Positions 43,017-53,620 of a stretch of DNA of 53,620 nt are shown one piece after another. Numbering within the stretch: position 1 is the first letter of the stretch; every line of letters begins with the position of its first letter. This stretch comes from Cylindrodendrum hubeiense. Its lineage: Eukaryota; Ascomycota; Sordariomycetes; Hypocreales; Nectriaceae. Location: positions 1-53,620 of the forward strand of contig JAANBB010000227.1 in the NCBI GenBank assembly GCA_014621425.1. Reading direction: 5' to 3'. The notes beneath the pieces were generated by a model, which saw only the letters and a program-made list of their open reading frames with translations, was not told the DNA's origin and made no database searches. Position numbers and translations under genes: made by a program.

Positions 43017-46000
43017 ATGCATTTACTTCATCTTCTTGTCGCGCTGCTCCTCTCCAGCTTGTCTAAGGCTAACACTGCCTCTTGGGAGGATGCCGCCCGC
43101 AGCTGCAAGCCAAGAGAATGTCTCCTTAACGATCGATGCGTCTCATTGATGGAGCACTACAAATGTTGTAAGCGACCATATTCTTTTGGCCACAAAGCAA
43201 AGCAACACCACATCTGCCCACCTAGTAAGTCCATGCACTTCTGTTAACGTAACGTTTATGATAGTTTAACCATTCCAACTTCTCATTTCTGCAGAATCCG
43301 AGTGCTGTAACAGAGGTTGCTGCAAGGAAGGCTGGAAGTGCTTTGCAGATGACTTCTGCCGCCCATTTGACTCGGCTCACCTGGACGTGAAGCCTTGCAC
43401 CACCTTTCTCACCACAATCACCAAGCTAGTAACTATAATTACGCAAAGGATCACCTCTACTTATGTCTATTCAGAAGACACTACTTCTAGAATCAGCAGC
43501 AATGCTGAATCTAGCACGGGAAGATCACTGCCCACTTCTTCGAAAGCTACCCTGTCAGAGTATCCAGGAGTTCCAATTTCCACGACATCATCTGCCGTCA
43601 GATCAGAAAATCCAACTTTAACACTCGTGGACACCGTCATAAGCTCTGATGGCCAAGTCACAACGGCACTTTCCTCTGAAACCAGACCCGTTGGTACTCA
43701 TGGAGATGCAACTCCAACCAAATCTCCTGGCGAATCAACTTTGAATACATTTACGAATGAAGATGGCGATTTGTCTTCTACTGAACCACCTTCGGATGCC
43801 AATACAGAGACTGCCATTTCTGTAAAACCTACCCTGGACAATACTGATGCCTCTGAAGCCCCGCCAACCTCAACTGGTGCTCTCCACTCTACTGTACCCA
43901 CCACCAACTCAGACGATGAAGCTACAGTGGCTTCATCGTCGAGTACTTCGGCGACTAACATTGGAACTCAGACTTTATCTGGAAATGTGTCTAGCGTTCT
44001 GAGCTCGGTAATTACAGGGACTGACGGTCAAGTTGTAACCATCTTGCCTTCGAGTTCATTTGACCCAACCGATACGACGCGTTCGCCACCAACCACGACC
44101 GTCGTGAACATCTCTGATGGCACAGCCTCTACGACTCTGTCTCCAAACGCTTCAAATACGAACCAGATAACAAAGCCCAACACTTCGCACACTAGTAGCC
44201 TTGATTCCACTTTCACAAATACCGATGGTCGTACTTCAAGTGCTTTCATCCCCGGCGCTTCGGGGACAACGGCAACCTCCATATCGTCAGCCTTTTCACT
44301 TTCAAGCACGGGACAAATAACCAGAGCACTCACAGACGAAACTTCAAATATTCCACCCATCGTCACTACAAATTCAGATTCAGATTCTCAAACCTTAACA
44401 TCTACCGTGTCAACTGGCAGCAAATGGCTTTCATCAGAAACATTCATCACCAACTCTGATGTAATTCCATCGACTGTATTACAGTCCAATACCCCGGGTC
44501 CAACTGAGTCTAATTTTCAGATTCCTATTAGCAGTACGGGGAAAGACAATACGAATGGCCAATCCACGACCCTCTTGGCCTCGACAGGATCTCAGTCAGC
44601 CTCCGAGGATCGTACTGGTTCTTCTGGAGTTGAAACAACTGTTCCTCATGGACAGTCGACGACAGAGATTCTTCCAAGCAGCTCACGTGTCTCATCCACG
44701 CAAGGGACAACATTCACTACGGCAGTTGTGTCTAGTCCCACGGACGCCGGGAGTACCGACACCAACTCTGGAAATGACGAAACATTGATCCCGTCAATGG
44801 AGGTGTCCAGCACTCTTCCCGAAAGCCAGGTGACTACTATGCCTCCGTCAATATCCAGCGGACCCGACACCACAGTGCTTCCGACTTCGACTACGAGTGA
44901 CGGTGGTGTTATCATTCCGATAACGACTCCTGTCAGCGAGCCCAAGCCAGGAGAAACTAGTAGTATTATCCCGTGTAACATGTGGTTTTTTAACTTCTGT
45001 CCATCCTGGGAGGGTTTTACTCTCTTCGGCTGGGGTATTACTCTTCCACCTGGACCCCATCCACCTGGACCGCCCCCTTCAATTTCCTTCCCTCCATTAA
45101 TTAGGATCAAAGTTGAAGTTAAGGGACCATTATCTACCTGGCCTTCATACACCATTGGCCCTGATAGAATGCCTACATTCCCGCCAAAACCATCTGGTCC
45201 CGATGGTGAGTGTGAGACAGATTCAGCGTAGATATGTCTAACTAAGACATCTTTTGGTATCTCTGTGACTGCAACTGACACCATTACAACCGCAACACAG
45301 GTCCTGTCAACGTGTGGGACTGTGTATGGCTGCAAGGTGAACGATGTCAGTGCAACAGAAACGACGACCTCAACTCAGACTGCAACAGCAATACCTGTTA
45401 CCTACGCTATCTATCCAAAGGAAGGCAGAAATTCGAGCATGGTTGCTGAAGTAGAAGCAGCGCTTACCGAGCTTGTGGAAGAGCCCACTGACCTCTATGC
45501 TTCAACCACGAATAGTCTGGGACTGAACTTTTGGACTTTGCCTTTGACCCCAGATCAAGCTGATAAGCTTCGAAAGCACCCTGGCGTGAGTGTAAATTTC
45601 ATCTTCGGAAATTATGAGGACTAATGTAACACCGCTTAGGTTGGCTCGGTTATGTGGCAGTGTGGTAGCGATGTTAATCCATGCTTCGACCCTTCGACCT
45701 CACTTATGTGGCAAGAAGATGCACCGTCACACTTAAGTTATGTTTCCTGGCCCAATACAGCAGAACGGACACCCTTCTCAGATATAGAGGGCCGTTACTA
45801 TTTCGACGATAGTGATGGAAAAGACGTTGATGTCTGGATCATGGATACAGGTGCTACAATTGAACATCCCTTAAGCAAGATCTGCTTTGTCAAGAAGCTA
45901 GGTGACAGAAGAAGCTGACGATTGTATATATGAGTTTGATCATTGGAGCCTTGACCGCATTGACTGGGTTGTCAAGGTTGCCGACTTTGATGGTGTCCGA

Positions 46001-47807
46001 CGCCAAGATGATTCTCAAACGGACCTCAATCACAGCCACGAGGGCAAAGCACACGGAACTAGCATGCTTGCTCTCGTGGCAGGGAAGACACTTGGCGTAG
46101 CCAAAAGTATCAAGCCGCACCTTGCTCGACTTCCCCGCGGATATCCATTTGGTGGTGGATTCTCAACGGAAGATTATATCGAGACCATCGGCGAGATAGA
46201 CAATCGGATAACAGCTGACCCTGGCGGAAAGTTTACCGCTGTGTTGCTCCTAGCACATTCCTATCACCGAGAGGTATTCAATCGCAAAAAGCCCAATGGT
46301 GAGGTGGAGAAACTCAATGGTAAGCCTATAGATGACTCATTTGGATGGGAGATGCGCCTCTATTCAATTATCAAGAGCTTAATGGATAAGGGTGTGTTGG
46401 TCGTCACGGGAATTGGTAACAATCCTAACCCTACGACTGACGGGTGGCCGGCAAACTTTGGAAAAAACGATGCGATTTTGCATTTACCAGATCTTCTTGT
46501 TGTCGGTTCAGTGAGAACATCTGGACCCAAGAACGACGATAACTATGGCCACGGCTCAGATCTTGAAAAGGGATTACCACATGTCTACGCACCTGGCTTT
46601 GATTTGATGACCGCCAATGGAAACACATTTCAATGGGAGACCGAGGGCTACCTCAAGTCCACATCCGGCACATCCGATGGTAAGTCTTTCCTCCTCATAT
46701 AAATAGGCTGGCTCCAAAATGAGCCACGGAAATGTTTGGAAATTGCTTGAGGGCCATTCTGACAGTAATAACTCCAGCATCCTCAATCACTACAGGACTT
46801 GCTGCTAGCTTAGTTAAGTTAGCTCAGCTCGGCGAGCTCAAGAACGATGATGGAACCCCTGTACCAGATACGGTAGCTGGTATTAGGGGATACATTATGG
46901 ACAAAAGCTGGTCTCGCGGTCAAGAGAAGTTTTTTGACGGGTTGCATGACAGGAACGGTATTTGGAATGGATTTGACCTCAACCAGCGTGCCTGCAAATG
47001 GAATCCCAACAACCCGCTGCAACAGCGCCGACAAGAAGGCGCCGTGTGCGAAATTCCCCTACCCTCGACCACAAGCTCTAGTGAAGCGAGCAGTACCACC
47101 AGTAAGCCGACCAGTACGAGCGATTCAGCTATGCCAACTCTCACGAATGCGCCTGCTGGAACCATTACCTCCCCTTCTGGAAGCTCATGTGTAGCAACAT
47201 CGACCTCAACACAGTGTGCTATGGGACCTGGAGGTAGAACTGCCTGTGCAGAATTCCCATCATGTTTCTCATGGGTGAATACAATGACAACAAGCGAACC
47301 AGAGGCACAACCGACAAGAACCAAGACCCCCGAGACACCGCTTGTACTCAAAGATGTTGTGTGCGAAGACGAGAATGATTTCCTTGGCCATGGAGATGTC
47401 AGCCCTCAATCTCAGGCTGGATTTGCCGAGACCTTCTGTGGAGGCGATCTTGCTGAAGAAAGGTCAAAAACTTTGGGGCCGGATGATGACGCTATGGAAG
47501 AGCTCAAGAGAGACGGGGGCGGCATCTCATACAATTATTCAATCTCGTGGATAAAGGGATGCAAGATTGAGGTGGATACGCAGTATGTCCAATGGCCTAT
47601 TGGAGACGAGGATAGGTTCTCATCTTGTTCTCAAATCTTCCAAAAGGCTTATGACGATTGTGAGTATCCCCCCTTGGCAAACATCGATGTGTCAAGCAGT
47701 TTTGAGGTCTTGAAGACGTTGCTAACTTCATCGCAGGCATTAATGGTGGAGTGGGAGGATGTATTGATGCTGGCTGCCTCCGGTATCGATTCATTGGGGC
47801 AAAGTGA
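43017..47807 (+). CDS. secreted mucin-like subtilisin-family serine protease, disrupted
   Basis: From ATG 43017: signal peptide MHLLHLLVALLLSSLSKANT, then a Cys-rich head including CKPRECLLNDRC and ECCNRGCCKEGWKC (intron 43225-43294), then about 550 residues of Ser/Thr-rich, probably O-glycosylated repeats, then a proline/glycine hinge (PPGPHPPGPPPS). The protease domain shows the subtilase triad: Asp in VWIMDTGATIEH, His in GKAHGTSMLALVAG, and Ser in STSGTSDASS. The C-terminus adds Thr/Ser-rich and Cys-containing segments ending GGCIDAGCLRYRF. Introns near 45588-45640, 46679-46772 and 47660-47736 have GT-AG ends. Two lesions are seen: an in-frame TAG at 45229-45231 with the same frame continuing, and a frame change near 45890-45905 just after the catalytic Asp region. 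A 58-base intron could bypass the latter but would remove conserved residues. It may therefore be a recent pseudogene. Confidence 0.75.
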
Positions 47808-48462
47808 GGGTGAATTACTTTCTGGCTTGTAGTACTGGACTAGGAGATTGAAGACCGTTGTGCTCCAGAGAAGCTTGTATTAAAATCTTTGTTTATTATG
47901 GTGATAACCGGAGCAGTTTGAGGGAAGGCACTGCATCAATAATTCAAGCTTTCACTGACCTATTGGCATAGCCTGTCTATGCAGTCTTCATTTGAGTTTT
48001 GTTCTAGTTGCTTTCACTTCGCTCGAGACTTCTTCATTTTGCAATGGAATAATTATGAACTTGACAACCAACTCCAACCAAAGTTGAAAATGCTATGCTC
48101 GAGTCCGATTGAATTTGCTTTCTGTATTTGAGCTAGCCTACAACACATTTATCACTTGCTTCTATATTAGTAATGCTGTTAGTGACTCGGCTGCGTCTGC
48201 TCGAAGCCGTGCCATCGAAGAAAAGAAACTTCTGCGGCAGACTAGAGTCATGTCACAAGTGCGAATTGAATCATCAAGAAAATAGCAGAACCATAGCCCA
48301 GAGGCTGCTAATATTTGCAGGTGTAAGTAACGAGTGGAAATTGATTTTTAAATTAAGTTGGCAAAGTCTACTGATTTAAGTATTATGCATCATTGTCCAA
48401 TAAACCTGATGCTTGTAAACGCCGTCACATACTGTCTATGACTCTAGCATTATGTTTATATC
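47808..48462. other. intergenic, no gene seen
   Basis: About 650 bases between the subtilase stop and the MFS remnant (tail-to-tail). Nothing recognisable. Confidence 0.45.
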
Positions 48463-49835
48463 TTATTGATCCATGCCTTCCCTTTCCTCCAACGTAAAGT
48501 CACTTTTCGCCCTACCGACATCAATAAAAGCAAATATGACAAGCGCCACCGCCGCCACACCGACACCAAACCAGAACGCAACCTGATAGTTTTGCTTCAG
48601 CGGGAGCCCAGACGTCTGGCTAACAGCAATCTCACCAAACCCCAAGAAACATCTCATGCCCAAAAATAGCGTGCTATTGATGATGGCTCCAGCTAAACCT
48701 TGACGTTTTGCAGGGAGATTGGTTGTGATGAATAAATTACTGACAGTGAACGTAATGTCGATGCCAATTGTTGACGAGACCATAGCTGGCACAATCCAAG
48801 CCCAGTAATTGGGCTCGTCGGCATCAAGGCAAACAAAAGACAAGAAATAATGTATCCGACTCCTGAAATAATGAGCAGTATGCGGCCAGGTAGATGATGT
48901 AACGTGAAGCCACCTATGGTAGCAAGAAGAAGACCACCTACAATCAGTGGTATATACCATAATGCTGTCTGTAACGTAGACTCGTGTAAGATAAGCTCGA
49001 TATAGAAGCTCGAGTAGAAGAGAAAAAGCCCATAGCAGCCATAAGCGAAAAACAGAGCCACTATCAAGGGTTTCATATATGGCGCTGTAAAGAGATCAAA
49101 GGGAACTAGAGGGTTGGAGACGACCCATCCCTCGATGTAAACAGCGGCAGCGATAAGACATGCGCCCGCGATAATGGTGACAATTGTCTGTGGACTCTTC
49201 CAGCCGTTTGATGCCTGCGAACTATCTGTGATAGCATAAATCAGGAGAATCAAACCTGGAACAATAGTCGCTGCTCCCAGCCAGTCCATACCCAGGCCGG
49301 CAGGGGGCTGGGAGCAAAAGTCTCTAGGCACGCACAATAACGCAACGCCGCAGATGACAGCCACTATGATACATCCGATCCAAAATACCATCTCCATGTC
49401 AAGAACTCGCCGGAAACGCCTCCGATTAGGATACCGATGAAGAAACCTAGAGGTGCGAATGCTCCGTAAAGTGCAAAGACCAGGTTCTTCCGTGGCCCCG
49501 GTCGGTATGTTTTCCCGAGCAGCGTAATGCCCGCTGGGAGAAAAGCAGCGCACCTAAGCCCCTGTAAAGCGCGGCAGATGATCAATGTGATGTAGTTCTG
49601 GCTGAAACCTGCCACTAGACACCAAAGGCAGAACCAAGCGAGGCCGCTGGTGAATATTATGTATGCGCCGTACATATCGCTTAATCGACCGAGGGGAAGC
49701 AGGAATGCTCCTGTGATGAGGGAGAAAACGCTTGACGGCCATGTCTGAGACGCTTTTGGTATTCCTAGCTGTTCCACGAGAGGAGGAAGGACGATGTAAA
49801 ACCCTGAGACAAAAAGTTCCTATTTCTTCTAATTA
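48463..49835 (-). pseudogene. MFS drug-efflux-like transporter with frameshifts
   Basis: Minus-strand pieces form most of a 14-helix-type major facilitator: ELFVSGFYIVLPPLVEQLGI, then LPLGRLSDMYGAYIIF (loop 2-3 motif), CRALQGLRCAAFLPAGITL, WIGCIIVAVICGVALLCVP, and LPAKRQGLAGAIINSTLFLG, ending LEEREGMDQ. The pattern matches the fungal metabolite or drug exporter group (aflT-like). The frame breaks twice without any intron signal: at the AAAA run at 49382-49385 (after TWRWYF) and at 48819-48821 (after CLLFALMP). In each, one base seems missing. The first helix and start codon are absent upstream of 49830. Two sequencing errors are a possible alternative explanation, but the missing 5' end favours a pseudogene. 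Confidence 0.7.
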
Positions 49836-49964
49836 GTATTCCTGACGTACAGTGTAGTGAATCAGGAGGGCCAAATGCGGGAGGAAGCTTAAATGTAACA
49901 TGCACTAGAGTCGCTGTAAACTATGTATCTCCTTCTTGAAGTACACTGCCTAAGTCGATGAGAG

Positions 49965-50540
49965 ATGGGTCTGGATGGCTACACGTCCAATGGCCCGGTA
50001 GACCACAGAATTGCTCCGGATCTCAAGGCTACCAATGGCAAGTTCTTCATTATTACCGGAGGTGCTCATGGTATTGGCGAGGACTGCACCTGAGACTTTG
50101 CTGCCGCCGGTATCTATGCAACTTTCACGGACGTGAACTAGGAGCGCGGCCACGGCCTCGAGGCAAAATTGAACACCGGCGCTACGGTCTGCCCTTTTAT
50201 AGGATGCGACATTCGAGACTAGGAACTGCCAAAGGCCATCTTTGAGAAGATGAGATCTCAGAGTTTACGCAAGAGCCATCGATGTGTTCATTACCAATGC
50301 TGACATCGGCTGTAGCTCAGGCGATAGTCTATAGGCTCTCGATGGTGAATTTATTCAATCATACACACATCTCAGGTTGAAATGATGTGAAGTCTTCCCT
50401 GAAGTTTTATAAGGATGTGCTTGGGTATTAGTATTTAAAACAGAAAGATGCTCCCAAGCAGGCATCAATCAAGACAGGTGGTTTGATGACTACGAATTCC
50501 GAATATACAAAGAGTAGAATAATAGTGTGGCAAGGACTGA
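49965..50540 (+). pseudogene. SDR gene inactivated by RIP-like stops
   Basis: From ATG 49965 the frame reads MGLDGYTSNGPVDHRIAPDL and then KFFIITGGAHGIGEDC, with the intact TGGAHGIG cofactor motif of classical short-chain dehydrogenases. In the same frame come TGA at 50091-50093, TAG at 50139-50141 (after TFTDVN) and TAG at 50220-50222 (after CDIRD). Each is explicable as C-to-T or G-to-A change. Further downstream, frames hold VFITNADIGC-like and YLKQKDAPKQASIKTGG segments, the latter matching the strand before the catalytic serine region. No usable protein can be made. It is divergent from the MFS remnant. Confidence 0.7.
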
Positions 50541-50902
50541 TTCAAATATATATCTGCGGTTTTAGAGCCGCTCGTAGAATATTAAGGCCTTGGAATGACA
50601 CAAGGTAACGTTGACTTCACTCTTGTCTAGTGGAGAGGCTGCAACAGAGAAAAATGGTGGCCACACTGTAACGTAACCTTGGCCAAGATAGCTGCCTAAT
50701 CCTCTATGCACGTCAACCCATCCACAGCTGAAAGCAGCCACGATAGCAGCTTTCGGGCCAGGAAATATGAATTTCCGGAGGTAGCTCTATGATGGAAAAA
50801 TCATATTTAATCACAGCGAAGGCATCCCATCATTCTATGTGAGGAACATTGGTAGCCGCTTATCAAAAACTTGTTACTTGATCAATATCAACATTACCTA
50901 AC
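50541..50902. promoter_or_regulatory. upstream region of GH20 gene
   Basis: About 360 bases between the SDR remnant and the GH20 start, presumably the GH20 promoter. No specific element was identified. Confidence 0.35.
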
Positions 50903-52423
50903 ATGATTCCTCAGCCAAAGTCTGTTACCCAAGGCAATAGGGTTGTTCATGTTTCTAAGCTGAATCCCACCATCATCATCGATGCTTCATTGCCCCAGGA
51001 GGGGTATGTTCTCGATATTGGCACTGATGGGCATGGTGAAGTGCGTGTCACTGGAGGTTCCGAGGCGGGCACATTCTATGGCATCCAGACACTTAAGCAG
51101 CTTCTGCCAGCCACAACCCTACGCCCAACTGGCGGACTCTTACAAGGTCCGTGGGAGATCCCCGTGCAGAGCATCAGAGACAGCCCTCGTTTTGGCTGGC
51201 GCGGCATCATGCTAGATGTGGCGCGCCACTTCATGCCTCTTCCTGATCTGCTACGCTTCATCGACCTTGCGGCGTTTCACAAGTTCAATACGTTACACTT
51301 GCATCTGACAGACGATCAGGGCTGGCGGCTGCCAGTTGAAAAGTGGCCGCGTCTGACAGAGGTGGCGTGCTGGAGGAAGAGAACGATGCTCGGCGCGGTC
51401 CACCATGACAAGTATGAGGAACGACCCCATGGTGGCTACTACTCCACGGATGACTTGCACGAGGTGGCTGCTTTTGCAGCCAAGAGGCATATCACAGTGG
51501 TCCCCGAGATAGATATGCCAGGGCACATGCAAGCAGCGATTGCGGCGTATCCGGAGCTTGGCAACGGAACAGAAGTAGATGTGATGGAGTCATGGGGCAT
51601 CTCAACTCACGTCCTGAACATGTCAGATATGACGCTGGATTTCTGTAGAGATGTACTCGATGCTGCCCACGATATCTTTCCAGGCCAATACATCGGCATC
51701 GGGGGAGACGAATGTCGCCATGATGAGTGGAAGGCAAGCCCAGCCATACAAGCCCGTATGCAGGAGCTGGGCTTACCTGACGAGAGCTCCCTACATGGAT
51801 GGTTTGTGGGACAAATGGCAAACCACCTGCGATCCTTTGGCCGCCGCGCTTACGGGTGGGACGAGATCCTGGCTGGCGGAGAGCGAACCCCTGCAGATGT
51901 ACTGATAGCTGCCTGGCGAGGAATCGATCCGACCAAGATTGCGGCCCAGCGCGGCTTCGATGTCGTCGCATGTCCAGATGTGACAGCGTATCTGGATTTC
52001 CGTCAATCTGAGGACCACAATGAGCCCACGCCAGTTGGCACAGTGCTCACGGTAGACGATGTGTACGCGTTTGAGCCCGTCCCGCAAGGACTGACAGAAG
52101 AAGAGCAAAAGAAAGTCATTGGAGTCCAGGCAAACATATGGACGGAACACATGGAAAGCGCTCGGCGAGTAGACTACATGGCGTATCCGAGAATTTGCGC
52201 TTTTGCTGAGGTTGCGTGGGGGAAATCGCGCCACGAGAGCTCGGTTGAGGACTTCAATGCGCGTCTGAGAGTACACTTGGCACGTCTAGATGCACTGGGG
52301 GTAAATTATCGACCGCTTAGTGGTCCAAGACTATGGGACGCTCGTCCAGATGCTCTTGGGAAACCAAAGACCAAAGAAGCCCGAGTCGCAAAACAGGCCA
52401 AGTTCATTGCCGACTTGACATGA
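50903..52423 (+). CDS. GH20 beta-N-acetylhexosaminidase, bacterial-type, intronless
   Basis: Single frame of 506 residues from MIPQPKSVTQGNRVV to IADLT. The N-terminal half-domain (VRVTGGSEAGTFYGIQTLKQ) precedes the (beta/alpha)8 barrel. Barrel motifs: FGWRGIMLDVARHFMPLPDL, TLHLHLTDDQGWRLPVEKWP, HITVVPEIDMPGHMQAAIAA, and GIGGDECRHDEWKASP, which holds the Asp-Glu catalytic pair (substrate-assisted mechanism). Later come YGWDEILAGG, AAWRGIDP, and VQANIWTEHM. It would remove terminal N-acetylglucosamine or N-acetylgalactosamine from chitin oligomers or glycans. There is no signal peptide, so it is probably intracellular. Secreted fungal GH20 enzymes are about 600 residues with a leader; this one reads like actinobacterial GH20 and has no intron, unlike most neighbours, suggesting horizontal acquisition. 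The frame is intact. Confidence 0.92.
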   Translation: MIPQPKSVTQGNRVVHVSKLNPTIIIDASLPQEGYVLDIGTDGHGEVRVTGGSEAGTFYGIQTLKQLLPATTLRPTGGLLQGPWEIPVQSIRDSPRFGWRGIMLDVARHFMPLPDLLRFIDLAAFHKFNTLHLHLTDDQGWRLPVEKWPRLTEVACWRKRTMLGAVHHDKYEERPHGGYYSTDDLHEVAAFAAKRHITVVPEIDMPGHMQAAIAAYPELGNGTEVDVMESWGISTHVLNMSDMTLDFCRDVLDAAHDIFPGQYIGIGGDECRHDEWKASPAIQARMQELGLPDESSLHGWFVGQMANHLRSFGRRAYGWDEILAGGERTPADVLIAAWRGIDPTKIAAQRGFDVVACPDVTAYLDFRQSEDHNEPTPVGTVLTVDDVYAFEPVPQGLTEEEQKKVIGVQANIWTEHMESARRVDYMAYPRICAFAEVAWGKSRHESSVEDFNARLRVHLARLDALGVNYRPLSGPRLWDARPDALGKPKTKEARVAKQAKFIADLT

Positions 52424-52479
52424 CTAGTTGACGAAATGCAGATAGTCGAGCCGAGTTGAGGGGCACTTCCTTTCATTGA

Positions 52480-53620
52480 GATACAATATATGATCTGCGT
52501 CTTCTTAGTACCCAGTCCCGCTGTTAAAAGCCTAGAATTAATCTATCCTATATACTAGTTATCTGAAGTTCATTGATTTTGCTTCTTCTATAATAGTAAA
52601 GAATCCAATTCTATACTAGTCTCTATAATTAATTAATCTTATCTAGAATATCTAGGTTATAGGTTAACATACTCCACTAGCGAGTGTAACAAACTAGTGA
52701 GTGTAATAAAATTCCTAACCTTTAATATAAAATATTAAATAAAAACACAATAAAGTATCAAATTAATAAAATCAATAACTATCCTCTTCCCCAGATATCT
52801 CAATAATAACTTAACAGGTCCTTATATTATGACCGGTCTTTCTGTAAGTTCTACAGTGCCTTTTCTTTAATTATATTAACCCTCTATAATTATCATTTCT
52901 TAATAATTTAACTATTAACTATATATTAATATCCTTCTAATTAATTATATCCTTTCCTTTATCTAGAGTTATCTTCTCTCTATTTCTTAATTATATTTTT
53001 TTAATTCTCTATTATTTATTAAGAGTCTTATTTATCTATTAAAGGATCTAGATCTTAGATCTTAATAATATTATCTTATATATTATTCTCTTTATTCTCT
53101 TAGAAAGTAATATAATAATCTTAAGAATTAATATTAGAGAGTTATTTTAATACCTTTTAATTTATCTTTTAAGGTATTTAAACTAAGAGTTAGTTTTAAG
53201 TATTATTAGAGGCTGAGTCTAGATTATATAGACTTGGATAATTCTAGGTTTAAGGAGCTCTGGGATTAGTAAGTAATTTTATATTATTATTAAGAAGAAG
53301 TCTCTATTAGGATATAATTAGAGGAGACTTCTTATCTCTCTCTTAGGATTAGTTTCTAGGATTAATTAATATTTATTCTTATTCTCTATAGAAGTTATTA
53401 TAAATATATAATAAGCTTATTCTTATAACTTAAATATATAATTTAGAATTCTCTCTTATTAAATAAACTTAGAACTTATTTTTTATAAGTATAATCTTTA
53501 AGGTAATTACTAGAGGGGCATGACTTTTTANTACACNAGTATNATCTTACNNNNANATNACTTTTTNTANAATCCTTATTANCTNAAAAAAAAAGGTCTC
53601 NANATATACACATAATTANA
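52480..53620. other. AT-rich flank with ambiguous bases
   Basis: From about 52480 the sequence becomes AT-rich, dominated by TTAATT, CTTATT and TAATAT words, with very few CG dinucleotides and no coding frame. Ns appear from about 53531 onward, so this is the poorly assembled end of a contig or gap edge. It resembles the left flank and, like it, is probably RIP-mutated repeat DNA. No transposon protein is recognisable. Confidence 0.6.

Noticed and set aside
44646..45335. 229-residue minus-strand frame in the mucin-like region
   Set aside because: Product of the low-complexity Ser/Thr codons on the other strand; no independent features.
1..53620. CRISPR array, rRNA genes, or phage features
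   Set aside because: No regularly spaced repeats or rRNA sequence seen; the window is eukaryotic.

Overview
The window looks like one gene island from a filamentous ascomycete (Pezizomycotina). Most genes carry short introns of about 45-80 bp with GT(A/G)NGT donors, lariat-like CTAAC/CTGAC sites and YAG acceptors. Typical fungal families are present: Zn2Cys6 regulator, Pth11-like receptor, OPT transporter, LysM proteins and a mucin-like subtilase. Both ends run into very AT-rich, coding-free DNA that resembles RIP-mutated isochore; the right end also contains Ns. Several pseudogenes carry stops of the C-to-T / G-to-A type expected from repeat-induced point mutation. I cannot name the species.

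Layout. 1-1.0 kb: AT-rich flank. 1.0-3.7 kb: a predicted secreted or anchored 303-aa protein and small membrane proteins of unknown function. 4.8-6.3 kb: amadoriase-type FAD oxidase. 7.3-9.8 kb: oligopeptide transporter. 10.0-11.8 kb: Zn2Cys6 transcription factor. 12.1-13.6 kb: Pth11-like membrane protein. 16.8-18.6 kb: MFS alpha-glucoside/sugar transporter. 19.3-20.2 kb: remnants of a beta-lactamase-like gene and an SDR gene. 20.5-25.4 kb: full-length ABCC (MRP-type) transporter. 26.1-28.4 kb: laccase. 30.4-34.5 kb: GH31 protein that reads as an alpha-1,4-glucan lyase. 36.2-41.0 kb: two decayed LysM genes around an unknown gene. 41.2-41.9 kb: Ras-like protein without recognisable GTP-binding motifs. 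43.0-47.8 kb: mucin-like subtilase with a stop and a frame break. 48.5-49.8 kb: MFS pseudogene. 50.0-50.5 kb: RIP-like SDR pseudogene. 50.9-52.4 kb: intronless, bacterial-looking GH20 beta-N-acetylhexosaminidase. 52.5-53.6 kb: AT-rich flank.

How the genes may work together (inference). Two themes appear. The first is alpha-glucan and sugar chemistry: sugar permease, Amadori-product oxidase, and a cytosolic glucan lyase that would release 1,5-anhydro-D-fructose, with a divergently transcribed laccase and an ABC exporter beside it. The second is chitin and surface interaction: LysM genes, subtilase with a Cys-rich head, and GH20. The intact glucan lyase with a repeated element in its long upstream region, the motif-less Ras-like protein and the probable bacterial GH20 are the most interesting items.
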